Shown here: positions 49,262 through 61,194 of the stretch, piece by piece | Numbering within the stretch: the first letter of the stretch is position 1 | Layout: every line of letters begins with the position of its first letter | DNA from: Abelmoschus esculentus | Lineage: Eukaryota > Streptophyta > Magnoliopsida > Malvales > Malvaceae | Assembly: GCA_035048815.1 (NCBI GenBank) | Contig: JAUCBN010000035.1 | Location: 14,768,501-14,832,500, forward strand | Length of the DNA stretch: 64,000 nucleotides | Direction of reading: 5' to 3' | Notes under the pieces: generated by a model | What the model saw: the letters and a program-made list of their open reading frames with translations, nothing else | Told to the model about the DNA's origin: nothing | The model's database searches: none | Translations under genes and position numbers: made by a program

Positions 49262-50639
49262 TCATTGTATTTAGTCTTATTATTTCAAAGACTTAAAGAT
49301 ATAAAAATATTTTTTTGTGAATTTATTTCACATTAAATATAAAAAGTCATATAATCAGGAAAAATAAAATCAAAATTATTAAAAAAATAATAAAAAAACA
49401 ATCTAACCTTTAATGGACAATTTCATTTCATAAGTAAAAAGCATCTATGCTTTTTTTATATTTTACGTTAAAAATTACTAAAAAATAAATTTTAAACCAT
49501 AAGTCTAATTTATATACCCTAAAACTTAAATTATATGTCCTAAAAAAGTATACTCTATTCCTAATTATTTAAACCATAAATTTTAAATCTTAAATCCACT
49601 ATTTCAGAGTAAGGGTACCAAAGACAGTGGGGTTCTGGACAAGCGCAAAAAGAGCTATCGCACATGGTCCCATAAAAAGAAGGCCTCAAAATTTTTATAA
49701 TCTACATTCATTAGATGATGTTAATATTGAAATTCATTATAAAAATTTAAAAATACTCTTAAAAAAGATGTGTTATAATTTTTAAAACGTTATAATTATT
49801 TTCTAAATATAAAAATTGATTACAAAATCTTATTAACTGTTTTTATTACTGTTGTTTCTAAATAACCAATAAAGTTTCAAACGTACGCAATAAAAATATT
49901 TGTATAAGAACCTTTAAAAAGGAAAATTAAAAAAGACATTTGTATAAGAATCTTTAAAAAGATGTGGTCCAATTTGCATCGGCGCCTAATAGTTTATATA
50001 AGCTTAGTTTGCCGTTGTGTTTGAAAAGCTTAGTTTAGAATGGAGCTTTTGAAAAGCTAAAAAATCTAGCTTTTGCAAACCATGGTTTGAAAAACTAAAA
50101 TTAAGAGTAAATAAATAAAGTGCGGTGGAAAAGCTTTTACCACTTTTAAGTGTTTTTGATTGTTGCAAAAACACACCCATAGTCCATTACGGATGGATTC
50201 GGTTATGAACCGGTACTCTTGCTTTTTTAAAGTTTCGTAATTTTTTTATTATTATGTGTATTTTTTTAATTAAGATTAATTTTTTTTAATAAATTGTATG
50301 ATAATAATTTTATGTATGATTTTTAATGGAGTCATGCACCCTTTCACCAAAGAAATACACCCAACAAATGCTTTTATCAGCCCATTTCCTCCCTCTAACT
50401 TAAACTTTTTCATGATGCTAGGTTGCAATTTTCCGATGTTTTTTCTTATATTCAAACATTAAAAAAATAAATTTTAAGTTTTAATTCATAAATTCAAAAT
50501 ATTAAATTATAAACGTTAAACTCAAAAATATACCTTAACCCAAAATTTTAAAACTTTAATACTAAATCTTAACCTTAACGCTAAATCTAAATTTTTAGTG
50601 TGAAAACATAAATAAGAGTATTGAAGGGGACAAATGACG
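49262..50639. other. A+T-rich intergenic DNA
   Basis: No gene seen. At 49990-50190 there are repeated GAAAAGCTTAGTTTAGAATG / AAAAGCTAAAAAATCTAGC phrases and an AAAACACACCCATAG, suggestive of another small MITE, but without definable ends. Confidence 0.4.
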
Positions 50640-52012
50640 TGAGCTTCGGAATCCTATGCTTAATTCAAAGCGTTCAACCTCTTTTGTTAAATTATAATAT
50701 TTAAGATTATCGATCCCACAGAGACTAGATCACCTTTGGCTACACTTTAATTCTGCACTTTGAAAAAGTAAAGACACAAATATTTGAGTTATGATGAAGA
50801 TAACTAAATAAACTAACTAAATAACTAAATAAAGAACAAGAATATAGATAATAGAAGTAAGGTCAGGTTGAATGCTTTGTAGAGGAGAGTTCAGTTGCAT
50901 TTATTATTCATTTATTAATGCATTGGGTTGACTTGCCGTCGCGACGGGTCGCACTAAGGGTCGCCTTGGCTACCTAGGTGGGGTTATACATTGTCGACAA
51001 CTCAACTTTCCATAGTTCGACAGAGCATCCTTGTATGTCTCCTCCTTATCCCTAAGCTCGGAGAACTATTGAAATCCATCTTTTGATGATACCTCCCGGC
51101 GTGAATCAAGGATGAACAACAACCGATTACATGCATCCTTTTAGTCGATGAATCCCTTACGGATTAGTCGATGCCCTTGAGCAAATACCGTATTCTCTCG
51201 TTTCGTGAGCCTAACTCTTCCGATATTAGAATAATGAGTTTTTCTTCACATACTATAATCTCGAGCTCATATGAAAAGAAGGGTGAATGCCAAGAGAGAA
51301 TAAACTATAAAAATAAAGTTTACATTAATAAATATCAAATAAATACAACTTTTTCCCCAACTACTCCACAAATAACCTAAGCCTCGATGGGGTTTAGAAC
51401 ATGATAAGTTTGGTGACGGCTTTAGGTTTTACTATAAGAACCCGACTTGTTTTCTCCTAACCTTAATAGTTGGCTTATATAGGTCAAGTCTATGTTAAAG
51501 TCTTTCCTAAAGAGAATGAGTTTTAAAAGGAAAAGAATACATATCCTTATTAAATTATAACATTTTATTCTATTTCCTAAAATAACTCATTTATTTTCGT
51601 GTTGACTTTGATCATGGCTTGACTCTATTTTTTCGCTTATATTTCTTCTTGTATTGTGTTCGTCTGAATCAACATATTTATCTCTATCTATCGAGCACCA
51701 ATTATCATCTTTAATCTGTTGTCGCGGCCCCCTAAATACTGCTTTGACGGGTGTTTATCTGCAATTTAGCTTTTGTTTCAAGTATCCGTCATCTTATCTG
51801 ACATTTCCTTTGAGGTAGTTTCTGTCTAAAAAAGAAAACTATCAAATGCATTTGTTTTATGCCAAATAATAGATAAATTCATGAAATCGGTGTTGAGATA
51901 CTGGAATGTGAAAAATACTCGGAATTATCAAATATTATACTTAATTATGTCCTTTATTAACAATAATCGAGTGTGAAAGTGATATAATAATTAATACTTT
52001 ATGCATTCCTCA
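50640..52012 (-). mobile_element. Solo LTR of the Athila-like family (diverged)
   Basis: Aligns along its length with 23324-24655 (shared ATCGATCCCAC, CCATAGTTCGACAGAGCA, TGATACCTCCCGGCG, CGTATTCTCTCGTTTC). Ends (TGAGCTTCGG...ATTCCTCA) are approximate and no convincing target duplication was found. It is older than the pair at 1-24655 by visible divergence. Confidence 0.75.
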
Positions 52013-52340
52013 ACGGATAACCTCAGGTTCGGTTTAAACTCTAAATTCATATTATTACATCGGTTCCAAATAATTTATTGTTGATGGTGGCTTTAGATAG
52101 TTCGGTTTGGACGGATAATCTCAGGTCGTGAATGAGGAGAAGATGAGAAAAAAAAAGAGTTGGCAAGGTAAGAAGAAGATGCTCAGCAAAGATCAATTTC
52201 TAGTTATGATGGGCCACATTTAATCAGACATGCCCTACCATGTTCATGTCGAAAAGGGGAGTCGGCCCACTAAAACCCTTTTGCCGATCCCACAAGTTCA
52301 ACTCCAGAATATATTAGTTAAAGCATTTTACATATAGTTA
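52013..52340. other. Intergenic DNA, nothing recognised
   Basis: A repeated phrase ACGGATAACCTCAGGT / ACGGATAATCTCAGGT occurs at 52014 and 52110, so a small direct duplication is present. No gene. Confidence 0.35.
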
Positions 52341-52680
52341 CGTTTAAGTAACTCGAGGCATTAATCTCGTATCGAAGAACAAAGGGAGGTCTTTCGATAA
52401 ATAAATAATGGTATTGTATATCTTATCAGATATATTTTAAGGAAAAAATTAATGATCCCATGACAAGTGGTATTAGAGTAACTATTTGATTGTCTAATTT
52501 TACATCGAGAGAGACTATCACAAGTGTAATTGACTTGACGAGAACGTCACATGATTGAGTGCAAAGATATTAATCTCCTATCGAAAAGAAAAATAAATTT
52601 TAAAATATATAAACGGTAATGTTGCATATCTTATTAATCATGTTTTTTAGGAAAAATATTACCTTCCAATGGTATTCTTT
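52341..52680 (+). mobile_element. TRIM, copy 2
   Basis: Same family as 45156-45489 but on the plus strand: first LTR about 52341-52465 (GGCATTAATCTCG, AAAGGGAGGTCTT, TATCTTATCAGATATATTTT), primer-site-like TGGTATTAGAG at 52468-52478, then a second LTR about 52545-52680 (ATATTAATCTCCTATCG, GCATATCTTATTAATCATG). More decayed, so the outer ends are approximate. Confidence 0.65.
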
Positions 52681-53110
52681 TAAACTCTTTACTTTTTTTA
52701 TTGATTCTTTTACAGGAGATTTTTACGTTGCCATCATGCCATGTACCAATGGAATTTATGTAAGATGATAATGACACACATCTCGTTTTACATTTTGAAG
52801 ATATCACTCACTGAGTCCCTATCTAGAGATGGCTAGCACATGCACCCATGGCGTAGCCCAAAGAAAGGACAAAACTTGATAATAATGCCCCAATGGAAAC
52901 GCCTTACAAATGGATGATAATTTCCCTTCATGTGTCTCACATCCCTCTCAATTTCAACTACCATCCAAATCTCAATTACAGATGACAGCCTACACACCCA
53001 CCACATTTACTTGATCCTTTTAAACCTACTTGGAACCTTGTATTGGACCGCTCACATGCAACCATCTTATAACACATCTCATTCCGTGGCATAAGCCAAC
53101 CACCGGAGCC

Positions 53111-53815
53111 ATGGACTGGTACTCCTGGTTAGCCAAAACTGGACTTCAGCCCTCTCTTGTCTATAAGTATGGCCTTGCCTTTTCTGTGAATGAGCTCCAA
53201 AAGGAGGATTTGCCATACTTCAACCATGAGTTCCTTCAGAGCATGGGCATTTCTGTTGCCAAGCATAGGCTTGAGATTCTCAAGGTTGCAAGGAAGGAAG
53301 TTAGAGAAGCCCCTAATGGTTTGTCGAAGCTCATTTTGGCATTCAACAAAACCAGGAAATGCTTCAACAAGTATGTTAACAAGATGGTTCACCATGAGAA
53401 TAACACGGCAACAAAGGCACTGCCGGCGCCGGTTTCGTATAAAGATAAGTGGAGAGAAGCATTGTCAAAGAAGGGAAAGGGTGATGATCAGAACAACAAG
53501 GAGTTGAAGATAGAACACCCAATGCAGAGAACCAGGACAATAGCGAAGTCTGGTCCCTTGGATTATAGAGGCCAAGAGAAGCTGCTGGTGACTCCTAGGA
53601 GCTTAAAATTATCAGGTCCACTAGATAGGAAACTGCAGGAGAGGTTGGTGTTCAGTTATAAGAACCCCATAATATCAGGTTCTATTGATGTTGCAATGGA
53701 GCAAGCGAATAGGAGCCCAAAGGTTCATGGTGAGAACAACATGGAGAAAGCTGGTGGGGACTTCGTTGAACATTCATATTGGGAAGCACTGTTTCAGGAC
53801 ATGAAACCTACTTGA
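53111..53815 (+). CDS. SAM-domain protein
   Basis: Single exon, 234 aa. An N-terminal sterile alpha motif (residues about 3-60) includes WLAKTGLQPSLVYKYGLAF, EDLPYFNHEFLQSMGI and KHRLEILKVARKE. This closely follows the plant SAM-domain protein type in which the motif starts at residue 1 (MDW). SAM domains mediate protein or RNA binding; the role here is unknown. After about 60 the chain is basic and probably disordered, with repeated SGPLDYRGQEKLLV / SGPLDRKLQERLVF phrases. The ATG at 53111 is preferred because the homologous motif begins there. The frame is open upstream to 53030 but without an ATG. Codon use is gene-like, in contrast to its surroundings. Confidence 0.92.
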   Translation: MDWYSWLAKTGLQPSLVYKYGLAFSVNELQKEDLPYFNHEFLQSMGISVAKHRLEILKVARKEVREAPNGLSKLILAFNKTRKCFNKYVNKMVHHENNTATKALPAPVSYKDKWREALSKKGKGDDQNNKELKIEHPMQRTRTIAKSGPLDYRGQEKLLVTPRSLKLSGPLDRKLQERLVFSYKNPIISGSIDVAMEQANRSPKVHGENNMEKAGGDFVEHSYWEALFQDMKPT

Positions 53816-54484
53816 CTGCACACCATGTATCTTTACCTAGTTTTGTTGTCCGGAAAGGTGGGATATGGTCATACAGAAGGTTCTCTTACAGTTTTATCAT
53901 GTAATCTAAAGTTTCAAGAATTATATATACTTTAAGATTAATGGTTTGCTGGAGATGTAATCCTCCAAATTGGCAACTTTCAGCCTTTTTTGATGTCATA
54001 TTTCTGGTGTTAGTGAGTTTTTTCCCACTCTATGCTGCTTGATCTTCAAAACTAGGTGCTGGAAACATTGATTAATACAACCATTTTCATCTTCCATAGC
54101 AATGTGATGGGGACATGGCTCAGTCAAATTCTTTCAACACCTAGGTGCAAATTGCAGTGAATAACAGCATGGACACTGAATGAATGTGTCTGCTACATTT
54201 TCATGAAAATTTGCCTTTGGACCTAACCATTCAATGCATATACTAAATGTACACAAACAATCATCAAAGGAAAAGGCATAGGTGCATGTGCATATGCATT
54301 GCAGTTGACAGCATGTGATGACTGCATTTAAGTCCAACTTCCATATAGTAACAGCACCTTAATCACCATACATGAGCCACTTGCAAAATCATTCATTAAC
54401 AGTGAGGTTGTTTTGAAAAAAAAAGGCTTTGTAAATGATACTGAACTTCCACACTTCCATTCTAACAATCTCAGTTATTTGCAG
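53816..54484 (+). other. 3' flank of the SAM-domain gene
   Basis: Likely 3' UTR for the first 100-200 bp. No canonical AATAAA could be assigned with confidence. The small minus-strand frame at 54134-54337 is not supported. Confidence 0.4.
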
Positions 54485-55345
54485 AGTCGTTTCTAAGATT
54501 TTAGTAGTCCTGACAAACCTAAAACATAGGCCTTTAATAATAAATATTAGAAAAAAAATATTTTTTTAATAACAAGTATAATAAAATTAAATTAAGTATA
54601 TACCTACTAACAAATATTAGAAAAAATTAACCCCTAATAACAAATATTAAAAAAAACATTAATCTTTACTAATAATCAATACGAGAAAAATAAATTTTAA
54701 GAGTAAATCTCTAATAACAGATATTGTGAAAAACCTAACCTCTAATAACAAATATTGAAAAACTATGGTCCTATTGATAATTATTGAAAAAAATAGACCT
54801 CTTATATAAGTATTAAAAAAATTAGACCCTAATAATAAATATATTGAAAAAATAGGTCACTTACAATAAATATCGAAAAATAAAATTTAAAATTAGATTC
54901 TTAATAACAAGTGTTAGAAAAAATCGTGACTCTAATAGCAAATAAAGAAAATAAATAAATTTCAATAGTATATATTAATAAATATTAAAAATATTTTTTT
55001 AGAGTACACCCTTAATAATAAGTTTAGTAAAAGATAGGCCCTCACAACAACTATTGCAAAAAATTAGGATTTAGAAATCATAATAAAAAATAGTGAAAAA
55101 TAAATTTTAAGAATAGACCTAATATAAATATTGAAAAAAATAAAATCATAATAATAAATACTAAAAAATAAACTCGTATAATAATAAGTATTAAAAAATA
55201 ATTAATCTATAATAATAAATATTAAAAATTAAATTCTAATAATAAATATTAAAAATTAAAATTAAATATATTTAACAAAAAATTAAAATTTGAGGCCCTG
55301 GATAAGGTGGACCCTGGGTTGTCTCCCTTATTGTCCACCCCTAGA
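54485..55345 (+). repeat. Dispersed minisatellite-like repeat, copy 2
   Basis: GTCGTTTCTAAGATTTTAGT, then more than fifteen imperfect units around AATAACAAATATTRAAAAA, ending GAGGCCCTGGATAAGGTGGA. Longer than copy 1 (34576-35130), with which it is collinear. Confidence 0.75.
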
Positions 55346-56480
55346 TCCCACACTGGTCATGTGAAGTTTACCTAACTTCTTAGTTACAAATTTAGGCGTG
55401 AAAACAAGACGAGTCTAGTTTAAATACCATTAAGTATGACTCAGTTCGTTAAGTTTGAGTCGAGTACGAGCTTTACTGAAGTTCGTTTATGTTGAGTTTG
55501 ACTCGACTCGTTAAGAAATCTAGCTGAGTTTGAGCTTGAGTCAAGTCCAATTGAATTAAGTCTTGGTCAAGCTTTGACTGAGTCGGATTCAAGTAGCTCG
55601 CAATATGTCTCGTTATTATTGATCAAAGTGAATGGTTTCATTATAGATAGGATTATACAAAAAAAAATATTTTTCATAAACCCACTACTCTTAAACGAAG
55701 GAAAAGAGTACCCATAAAAATATAAATAAACTTAAACTCAAAATTAAACTAACATTAAATAAAAAAAAAAACTACATTTTAGTTCACTTTAATTTTAAAA
55801 ATTTAAAATTAGTATATTATATTTTTTAAGTAGCTTGTGAACTTTTTATGTCAGATTCAAGTAACTTGGTTCAGTTCGTTAAAAATTTAAACCGAATTTA
55901 AATTTAAATCAAATTCAATCAAAACAAGTGTTGATCAAACTTTTATCGAATCGAGCTCAAATAACTCATAATCTATTTCACCTCATTTATGAATCTAATT
56001 ACAATGATGCAACCAACACCACATATATGAATAAGAACATAATTTGGGCCTAAAGTAGATTTATAATATTGGGCTTTCATGAGTTATTAACCTAGCAGTT
56101 GACAGCTTTTTGGATGGGCCTAAAGAGGTGTACCATTGCAAGCTTTGAAGTTTCACATTTTAGGAATTTGTATGTCGAAAAAATAATCAATGCAAAACAA
56201 CATAAAATATTTATGCAAGAATGACGAAATTTAAAACAATTTAGCTTTTTCTATTTCTACGAATGAGAGAAATAAATAATTTAATATCAACGTGAATAAT
56301 ATAAAGATTGTAAATGATATCTCATGTGTCGAGATATTTGATCTTAACATAATTTAAAAAAAAAAAATATTTTTAGAGTTTCAAAATTTGTAAAAATATT
56401 TTTAAAATATGTTTGATATATTTTTCAAATATTTTTTAACTTGTTTAAAATATTTTCAAATAGTAAAAATGAATAACTTG
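55346..56480. repeat. GAGTCGAG-rich repeat and A+T-rich DNA
   Basis: From about 55380 to 55980, recurring phrases such as TTTGAGTCGAGTACGAGC and CGACTCGTTAAG. No coding sequence. The rest (55990-56480) is anonymous. Confidence 0.45.
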
Positions 56481-56978
56481 AATGTAAGCTCTAACTTAAA
56501 CTCGTTCACATGTGCCATTGCTCACTTTAGTAAATTGGGATGATATGCAAACATAATGACAAAGTTTGATAATTTACCTGACTACAATATATTTCTTTGA
56601 TGCTCTTTCAGCTCCATTATTCTTTTTTTTAGATCTGAATATGATAACTATGTTGTAAAACTCTAATTTTATCTCTTTCAATTAAAAAAACTCTTATATC
56701 GATACATGAAAGGTGTATCGATACACTTACATAGTGTATGAATACTAGTATTAATTTTATTCAACAACTCACTCTTTTTGAGACATGTATTGATATACTT
56801 GCACGTGTACCGATATATTCTGAATTAGAATTGTATTTAATGCTAAAAATAAAGTTATCAATAACTCCAAATCAATTTCAATGGATAGTAATAACCACAA
56901 ACTCTTTAAAGGGTTTAAAAGATTTTTGTGTTTTAATTATTAATTTTTTCGTAGAATATACCTGTGAATTTAATTATT

Positions 56979-57616
56979 TTTTTTGGATAAGCATTGTATA
57001 TTATCCAAGACAAGAAATACATCACCTATAATCACACTTGGGAATCCATCCCCCTAGGAAATTCCCCAAGATGTGCAAATGATTCTATTTACATCATCTA
57101 TGCGTATAACTCTATTCCGAGTTCGTATACAAATGATTTCCTTAATGCAACATAAAATGCTCTTAACAGTTCTACTCACATTCTTAAATAATCTCTTATT
57201 TCATTCTTCCCACACAAAGTAAACAAAAGCACCCCAGGCAAGCTTTAAAATATGAACTATCAAAGACTTTCCTTTCAATTTGGAGCTCAACCACTGCAGC
57301 TCATCATTCCATTCAAGCATCATTCTATGTAATCCACACATTTCCAAGACAGCAGCCCATATGCGTCTCGACAACCTGCATCCAGCAAAAATATGGTCTT
57401 TAGTTTCCTGAGCAGAATGACAAAATACACAGCTCTCATCAACATCCCTTCCCATAGCTCTAATCCTATCTTTGGTAGGCAATCGATTAAGAATTGCCAT
57501 CCAAAGAATCATAGAGTGTTTTGACACATGTAAACTGAACCAGACCAACTTGTGCCAAGTAACAGTGTCTTTCTCTTCTCGAATCATTCCCCAAACTGAA
57601 CCAACAGTCCATATGT
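56979..57616 (-). mobile_element. 5'-truncated LINE insertion
   Basis: Flanked by a perfect 16-bp direct repeat TGTGAATTTAATTATT (56963-56978 and 57617-57632). On the minus strand it ends in a short poly(A) (plus-strand T-run 56979-56984). Together with the coding piece below, this is the hallmark of target-primed reverse transcription. Confidence 0.93.
57201..57587 (-). pseudogene. LINE zinc-binding domain C-terminal to reverse transcriptase (zf-RVT)
   Basis: 128 codons: TVTWHKLVWFSLHVSKHSM, ILWMAILNRLPTKDRIRAMG, then SCVFCHSAQETKDHIFAGC (Cys-Cys-His-Cys) and IWAAVLEMCGLHR. This is the RT-associated zinc finger of plant LINEs, often annotated 'reverse transcriptase zinc-binding'. A stop follows VYFVWEE, and the usual tail (NKRLFKN...) continues in frame to about 57040. 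The reverse transcriptase itself is absent because of 5' truncation. Confidence 0.92.
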
Positions 57617-57988
57617 TGTGAATTTAATTATTATGTTTGCTTAAGTGTTAGGTTTTGAGTGTGTGCTTAAATTGTGAACATAGAGGTTTTTCTTGTTTGT
57701 TTTTTTTAGAAAGAATTTAACAAGACTTTGGGGTATAAGTCTTTGTGTTGTAAAGGTTATCTCCTTAAACTTAAAAAATGAAAGAAATTCAATAGTAATT
57801 TGAAAAAATCCTTAGTGAGAAGTTAGGATAATGAATGTAGATTTTGGTTAGAAAGTCGAAACACTATAAAAATTTTTTTGTTGATTTTTAAATTCTAATT
57901 GCTTCCACTACAATCACTCAAAAACCAATTCATCTCTCTCGACAACTTGATTGATCGATTACGAGCCCAATAATTGATATTAGAGCTT

Positions 57989-58852
57989 CGTTTATATGTC
58001 GCATTAACATCCTAAAGTATAAGTTTTCGAGATTGTGTGATATTCGGTCTCACTTTAAGTGTACGTTCTTACGATTGTATGACATCGAACCTTACTCCAG
58101 ATTTGTGGTACTATACACATGTCCTTTATAAGATGATATATTTATGCTTGATATGTATTTACTCAATTATAATAGCGTCATTTTTTACCTTACCATGATA
58201 CAACATTATTATGTCTGCTTATATTTATGACTGACATGAAATATAGTTGAGGGATTGTATATCTACTGAATTTTGTTAGCTCAACGTTTATATTATTGTT
58301 TTTATTCGTATGTAAGTAAGTTGATTCGTGGTTTCTAAATGCACCATCGAGGATATAGTTTTAACATTTGTTGTAAAGGATGAATACAAATACTTAGATC
58401 TAGTGTTCTTATTATTCGTAGGACTCTACGTATTTATAACTTTTATTTGAATTAAACATGTATCAGTCAAATATTTCACTATTAGTTTATTTGAAGCTTC
58501 TATCGGATATTAAATATTTTTGGATTTATCTATCTAAAAAATTATAGATTTAGACTTTTAATTGATGTTTGGGGCTTGAAAATGAAAACTTATCATGAAA
58601 ATGATTTGGGCTTGTGGCCCAATATAACACCAGATCGATGATATTACATTTATAATTAAGTTTGAATAAAAATTCAAATAACTTGATTTAACCCAACTTA
58701 AATTTCATAAATCTTACACAATTAAAAAATTGCAAATAAAATTAAAATTATAAAAAATAATTTAATTTGTTTAATATTATTTTTAATTTGATTCGACTGA
58801 ATTAAATATCTACCCCTAATAAAAAGCACCGAAGATGTGATTACTCCTTCTC
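57989..58852. other. Intergenic DNA, no gene recognised
   Basis: A+T-rich, perhaps further copia interior at the left end. Nothing with family resemblance. The last nine bases (58844-58852, CTCCTTCTC) are the left target duplication of the MULE. Confidence 0.4.
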
Positions 58853-59111
58853 GGCAATATTTACAAAACTACATCCCTTTTTAATATTTTATTAAATAAA
58901 TATACCCCATTCAACTTTATTTACAGAAAGCGATTTCAGTAATCGCTTTGCGTTGGAAGCGATTTATGGGTGAGTTGGCATGCCTTTACATATCAGCCAA
59001 TATAAAATACGTGAAAAAGAAATCGCTTTGTGTACAAAGCGATTTCCACGAGATTATGAATCGGTAAAACCCTAGACCTTGGAAATCGCTTTATACATAA
59101 AACGATTTTTG
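58853..59111 (+). repeat. MULE left terminal inverted repeat with palindromes
   Basis: Pairs with 63182-63472. Contains three AATCGCTTT/AAAGCGATT palindromes (58928-58972, 59022-59053 and 59084-59109). The shared GGTAAAACCCTAGACCTT marks the inner part of the repeat. Confidence 0.88.
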
Positions 59112-59329
59112 TTTTTATAAAAAGATTTAATTTTATTATTCACTTATTTAATTTTTTATTAAAAATATTTTTTTAAAATTCTTATCCTAAACGTAAACAC
59201 CAAATATCACAAAAATAATATCTAAGGAATTAAGGAATAATCTATTTTTGTGTCTATAATATACACCACTCAATTACGTCCGGTGTGTACAAAAATGCAG
59301 CTAACAAGTACATTGCTGAATCTATACAC

Positions 59330-60970
59330 AAGAAGTAGTGATGTAAATAGAGAGTTCGTGTTTCTCATCTTAAGAAACTAAACAACCTTTAGCAAATCAC
59401 CAAGTATGAAGACCTTCACACATGCACTGTGGGTAGCCTTAATCCGGATCATCGAAACTTGAATGTGTGTGTGTTTTGTGAGGCATTTATTCCCTTGGTC
59501 AAAGCAAATCTACGACTTGTATGACTTCAATTAGCTCGCAATACAGATACACAGTCCATTATCATAGAGAATGGTATGCAAGGTCTCGTATCGTTCAAAA
59601 ATTATATGATCAGTGGGAGGCATCATACAATGAATTGTGATTGTGACTTTATTTGATGCAAAAACACATACCTGAGACGGTTGTGAAACTCGAAACAGTA
59701 TCATCGTATGAAAATGATCGCCTCATTTCCGGTGTGTGCCAATTTGAACAATTATTCTAGACTTTTTCCGCAATATGTTAATGTATTCCATCATTATAAA
59801 CCGATGATTCGGATCGATGGTAATTGGTTGTACGATATATATACACAAATTTATTGTTGATAGTTGCACAAGATGATAACAGAAAAACAATTGTAGTTTC
59901 CTTCATAATAGTCGAAAAAGAGGATAACCTTTCTTGGGAGTTCTTCCTGAAGAACTTGTGAAGGTATGTTCTATCACCTGTTTTATGGGATAGAGATAAT
60001 AGAATATGCGTTATTATTAACAGAGGCAAAAAGATCAAATACAAAATGTAATGTATGGGCCGATCTTGGCAACCACCTAATATTTATCATAGGTATTGTC
60101 TGAGACACATTGTGACGAATTACTTGGCAAGTTCAAGAGTGACGATAAGCGTATAATGGTGCTTCAAATGGGTTAGTGTTTTATTATTATTATTTGTTAA
60201 TTTATCTTCAAATTTATTATCTTTATTCTGAATTTTTTATTTTTTATTGCACAGGCAACACGTATTTAGTGCGTAAAGTTAAAGAGTTGTTGGAAGAATT
60301 ATAATATCACAATTTAGAGGATTATAATAATCTTCTTAATATACCAAGGAATAAGTGGCTTCGTTTATTTGATGGAGGAAAAAGATATGATCACATGACC
60401 ATAAACTTAGTAGAGACAATCAATTCATCATTGAAAGGAGTGAAACACTTACCTATCATTTTTGTTGTCAAAGCCACATATTATCGGTTGGGTACCCTCT
60501 TTGTAACATTGGGTAAACAAGCTTTAGAATAAATGGTTGGTAGTCATATAGTTCACCCAAATCTCCAAATAGATTGCAAGCATTTGTACAATATTCCAAT
60601 TCAATGAATGAGACATGTTTCTCACGGGAAGGACATTTATTCTGTGTCTCAAAATACTTAAAATCGTTAGAAGGCATACAACACAATGCTTATTTGATTG
60701 ATATGAGAAAAAGAGCATGAGATTGTGGATTCTTCCAAACATTTAAATACTCGTGTCCGTACACCTTTGCTGCTTGTTCTTCTGTCCGGATAAACTATAT
60801 GACAGTTGTAGATTCAATTTACTTGCTTGAAATCATATTTAAGGTTTACGAACACGAGTTTCCTCATATTGGAAATGAATGAGATGAAGATACAATGAAT
60901 GATGAACTTACTATACGATCTAATTTTGCACTAAGACGAGAGAAAAAAAAATCATCCCAGGTCAACACAA
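59330..60970 (+). pseudogene. MULE transposase (MURA type) remnant
   Basis: Scattered over all three plus frames but in the right order: DLHTCTVGSLNPDHRNLN and FCEAFIPLVKANLRL (DNA-binding N-terminal part, 59410-59517), YVNVFHHYKPMIRIDGNWLY (start of the DDE domain with its first Asp, about 59774-59835), VAQDDNRKTIVVSF, IVEKEDNLSWEFFLKN (59864-59957), YHRYCLRHIVTNYLAS, then FDGGKRYDHMTINLVETIN-like and LKGVKHLPI (about 60365-60460), and near 60730 a cysteine-rich TFKYSCPYTFAACSSVRINY corresponding to the SWIM zinc finger end. Frameshifts, stops and a probable intron near 60170-60255. It would cut and rejoin DNA at the inverted repeats. Confidence 0.85.
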
Positions 60971-61194
60971 ATATTCTACGATAAGGAATTGGTCGATCAT
61001 AGAGAAAGTATTGAGCAACCAAAATTATTCACGATTTGTAGGAATTCTGAAAACACAAAAAGAACAAGTCCTAATTGATCCGGTGCAGGAATTGAATGAA
61101 CATGTCATAGCTGGAACAATTGTTGTACACTTATTCTCCATTTTTAGTATTTAATTATTCCACAGTTACCATATTTAATTATTTGAATGTTTAG

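Larger units (their letters stand above)
56481..57973 (+). mobile_element. Decayed Ty1/copia LTR, split by a LINE
   Basis: The right end CCCAATAATTGATATTAGAGC (57968-57988) resembles the end of a copia LTR followed by an initiator tRNA-Met primer site (consensus TTGGTATCAGAGC). Upstream are features common in such LTRs: TATCGATACA palindromes at 56697-56725, and an A/T-rich promoter region with CACTATAAAAA at about 57861. The left end is not defined. The LINE at 56979-57616 lies within it. Confidence 0.5.

Noticed and set aside
53030..53110. Longer N-terminus for the SAM-domain protein
   Set aside because: No ATG in that part, and the family starts directly with MDW at 53111.
59778..60044. 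Minus-strand frame of 88 codons
   Set aside because: Opposite the transposase DDE region, which is recognisable on the plus strand.
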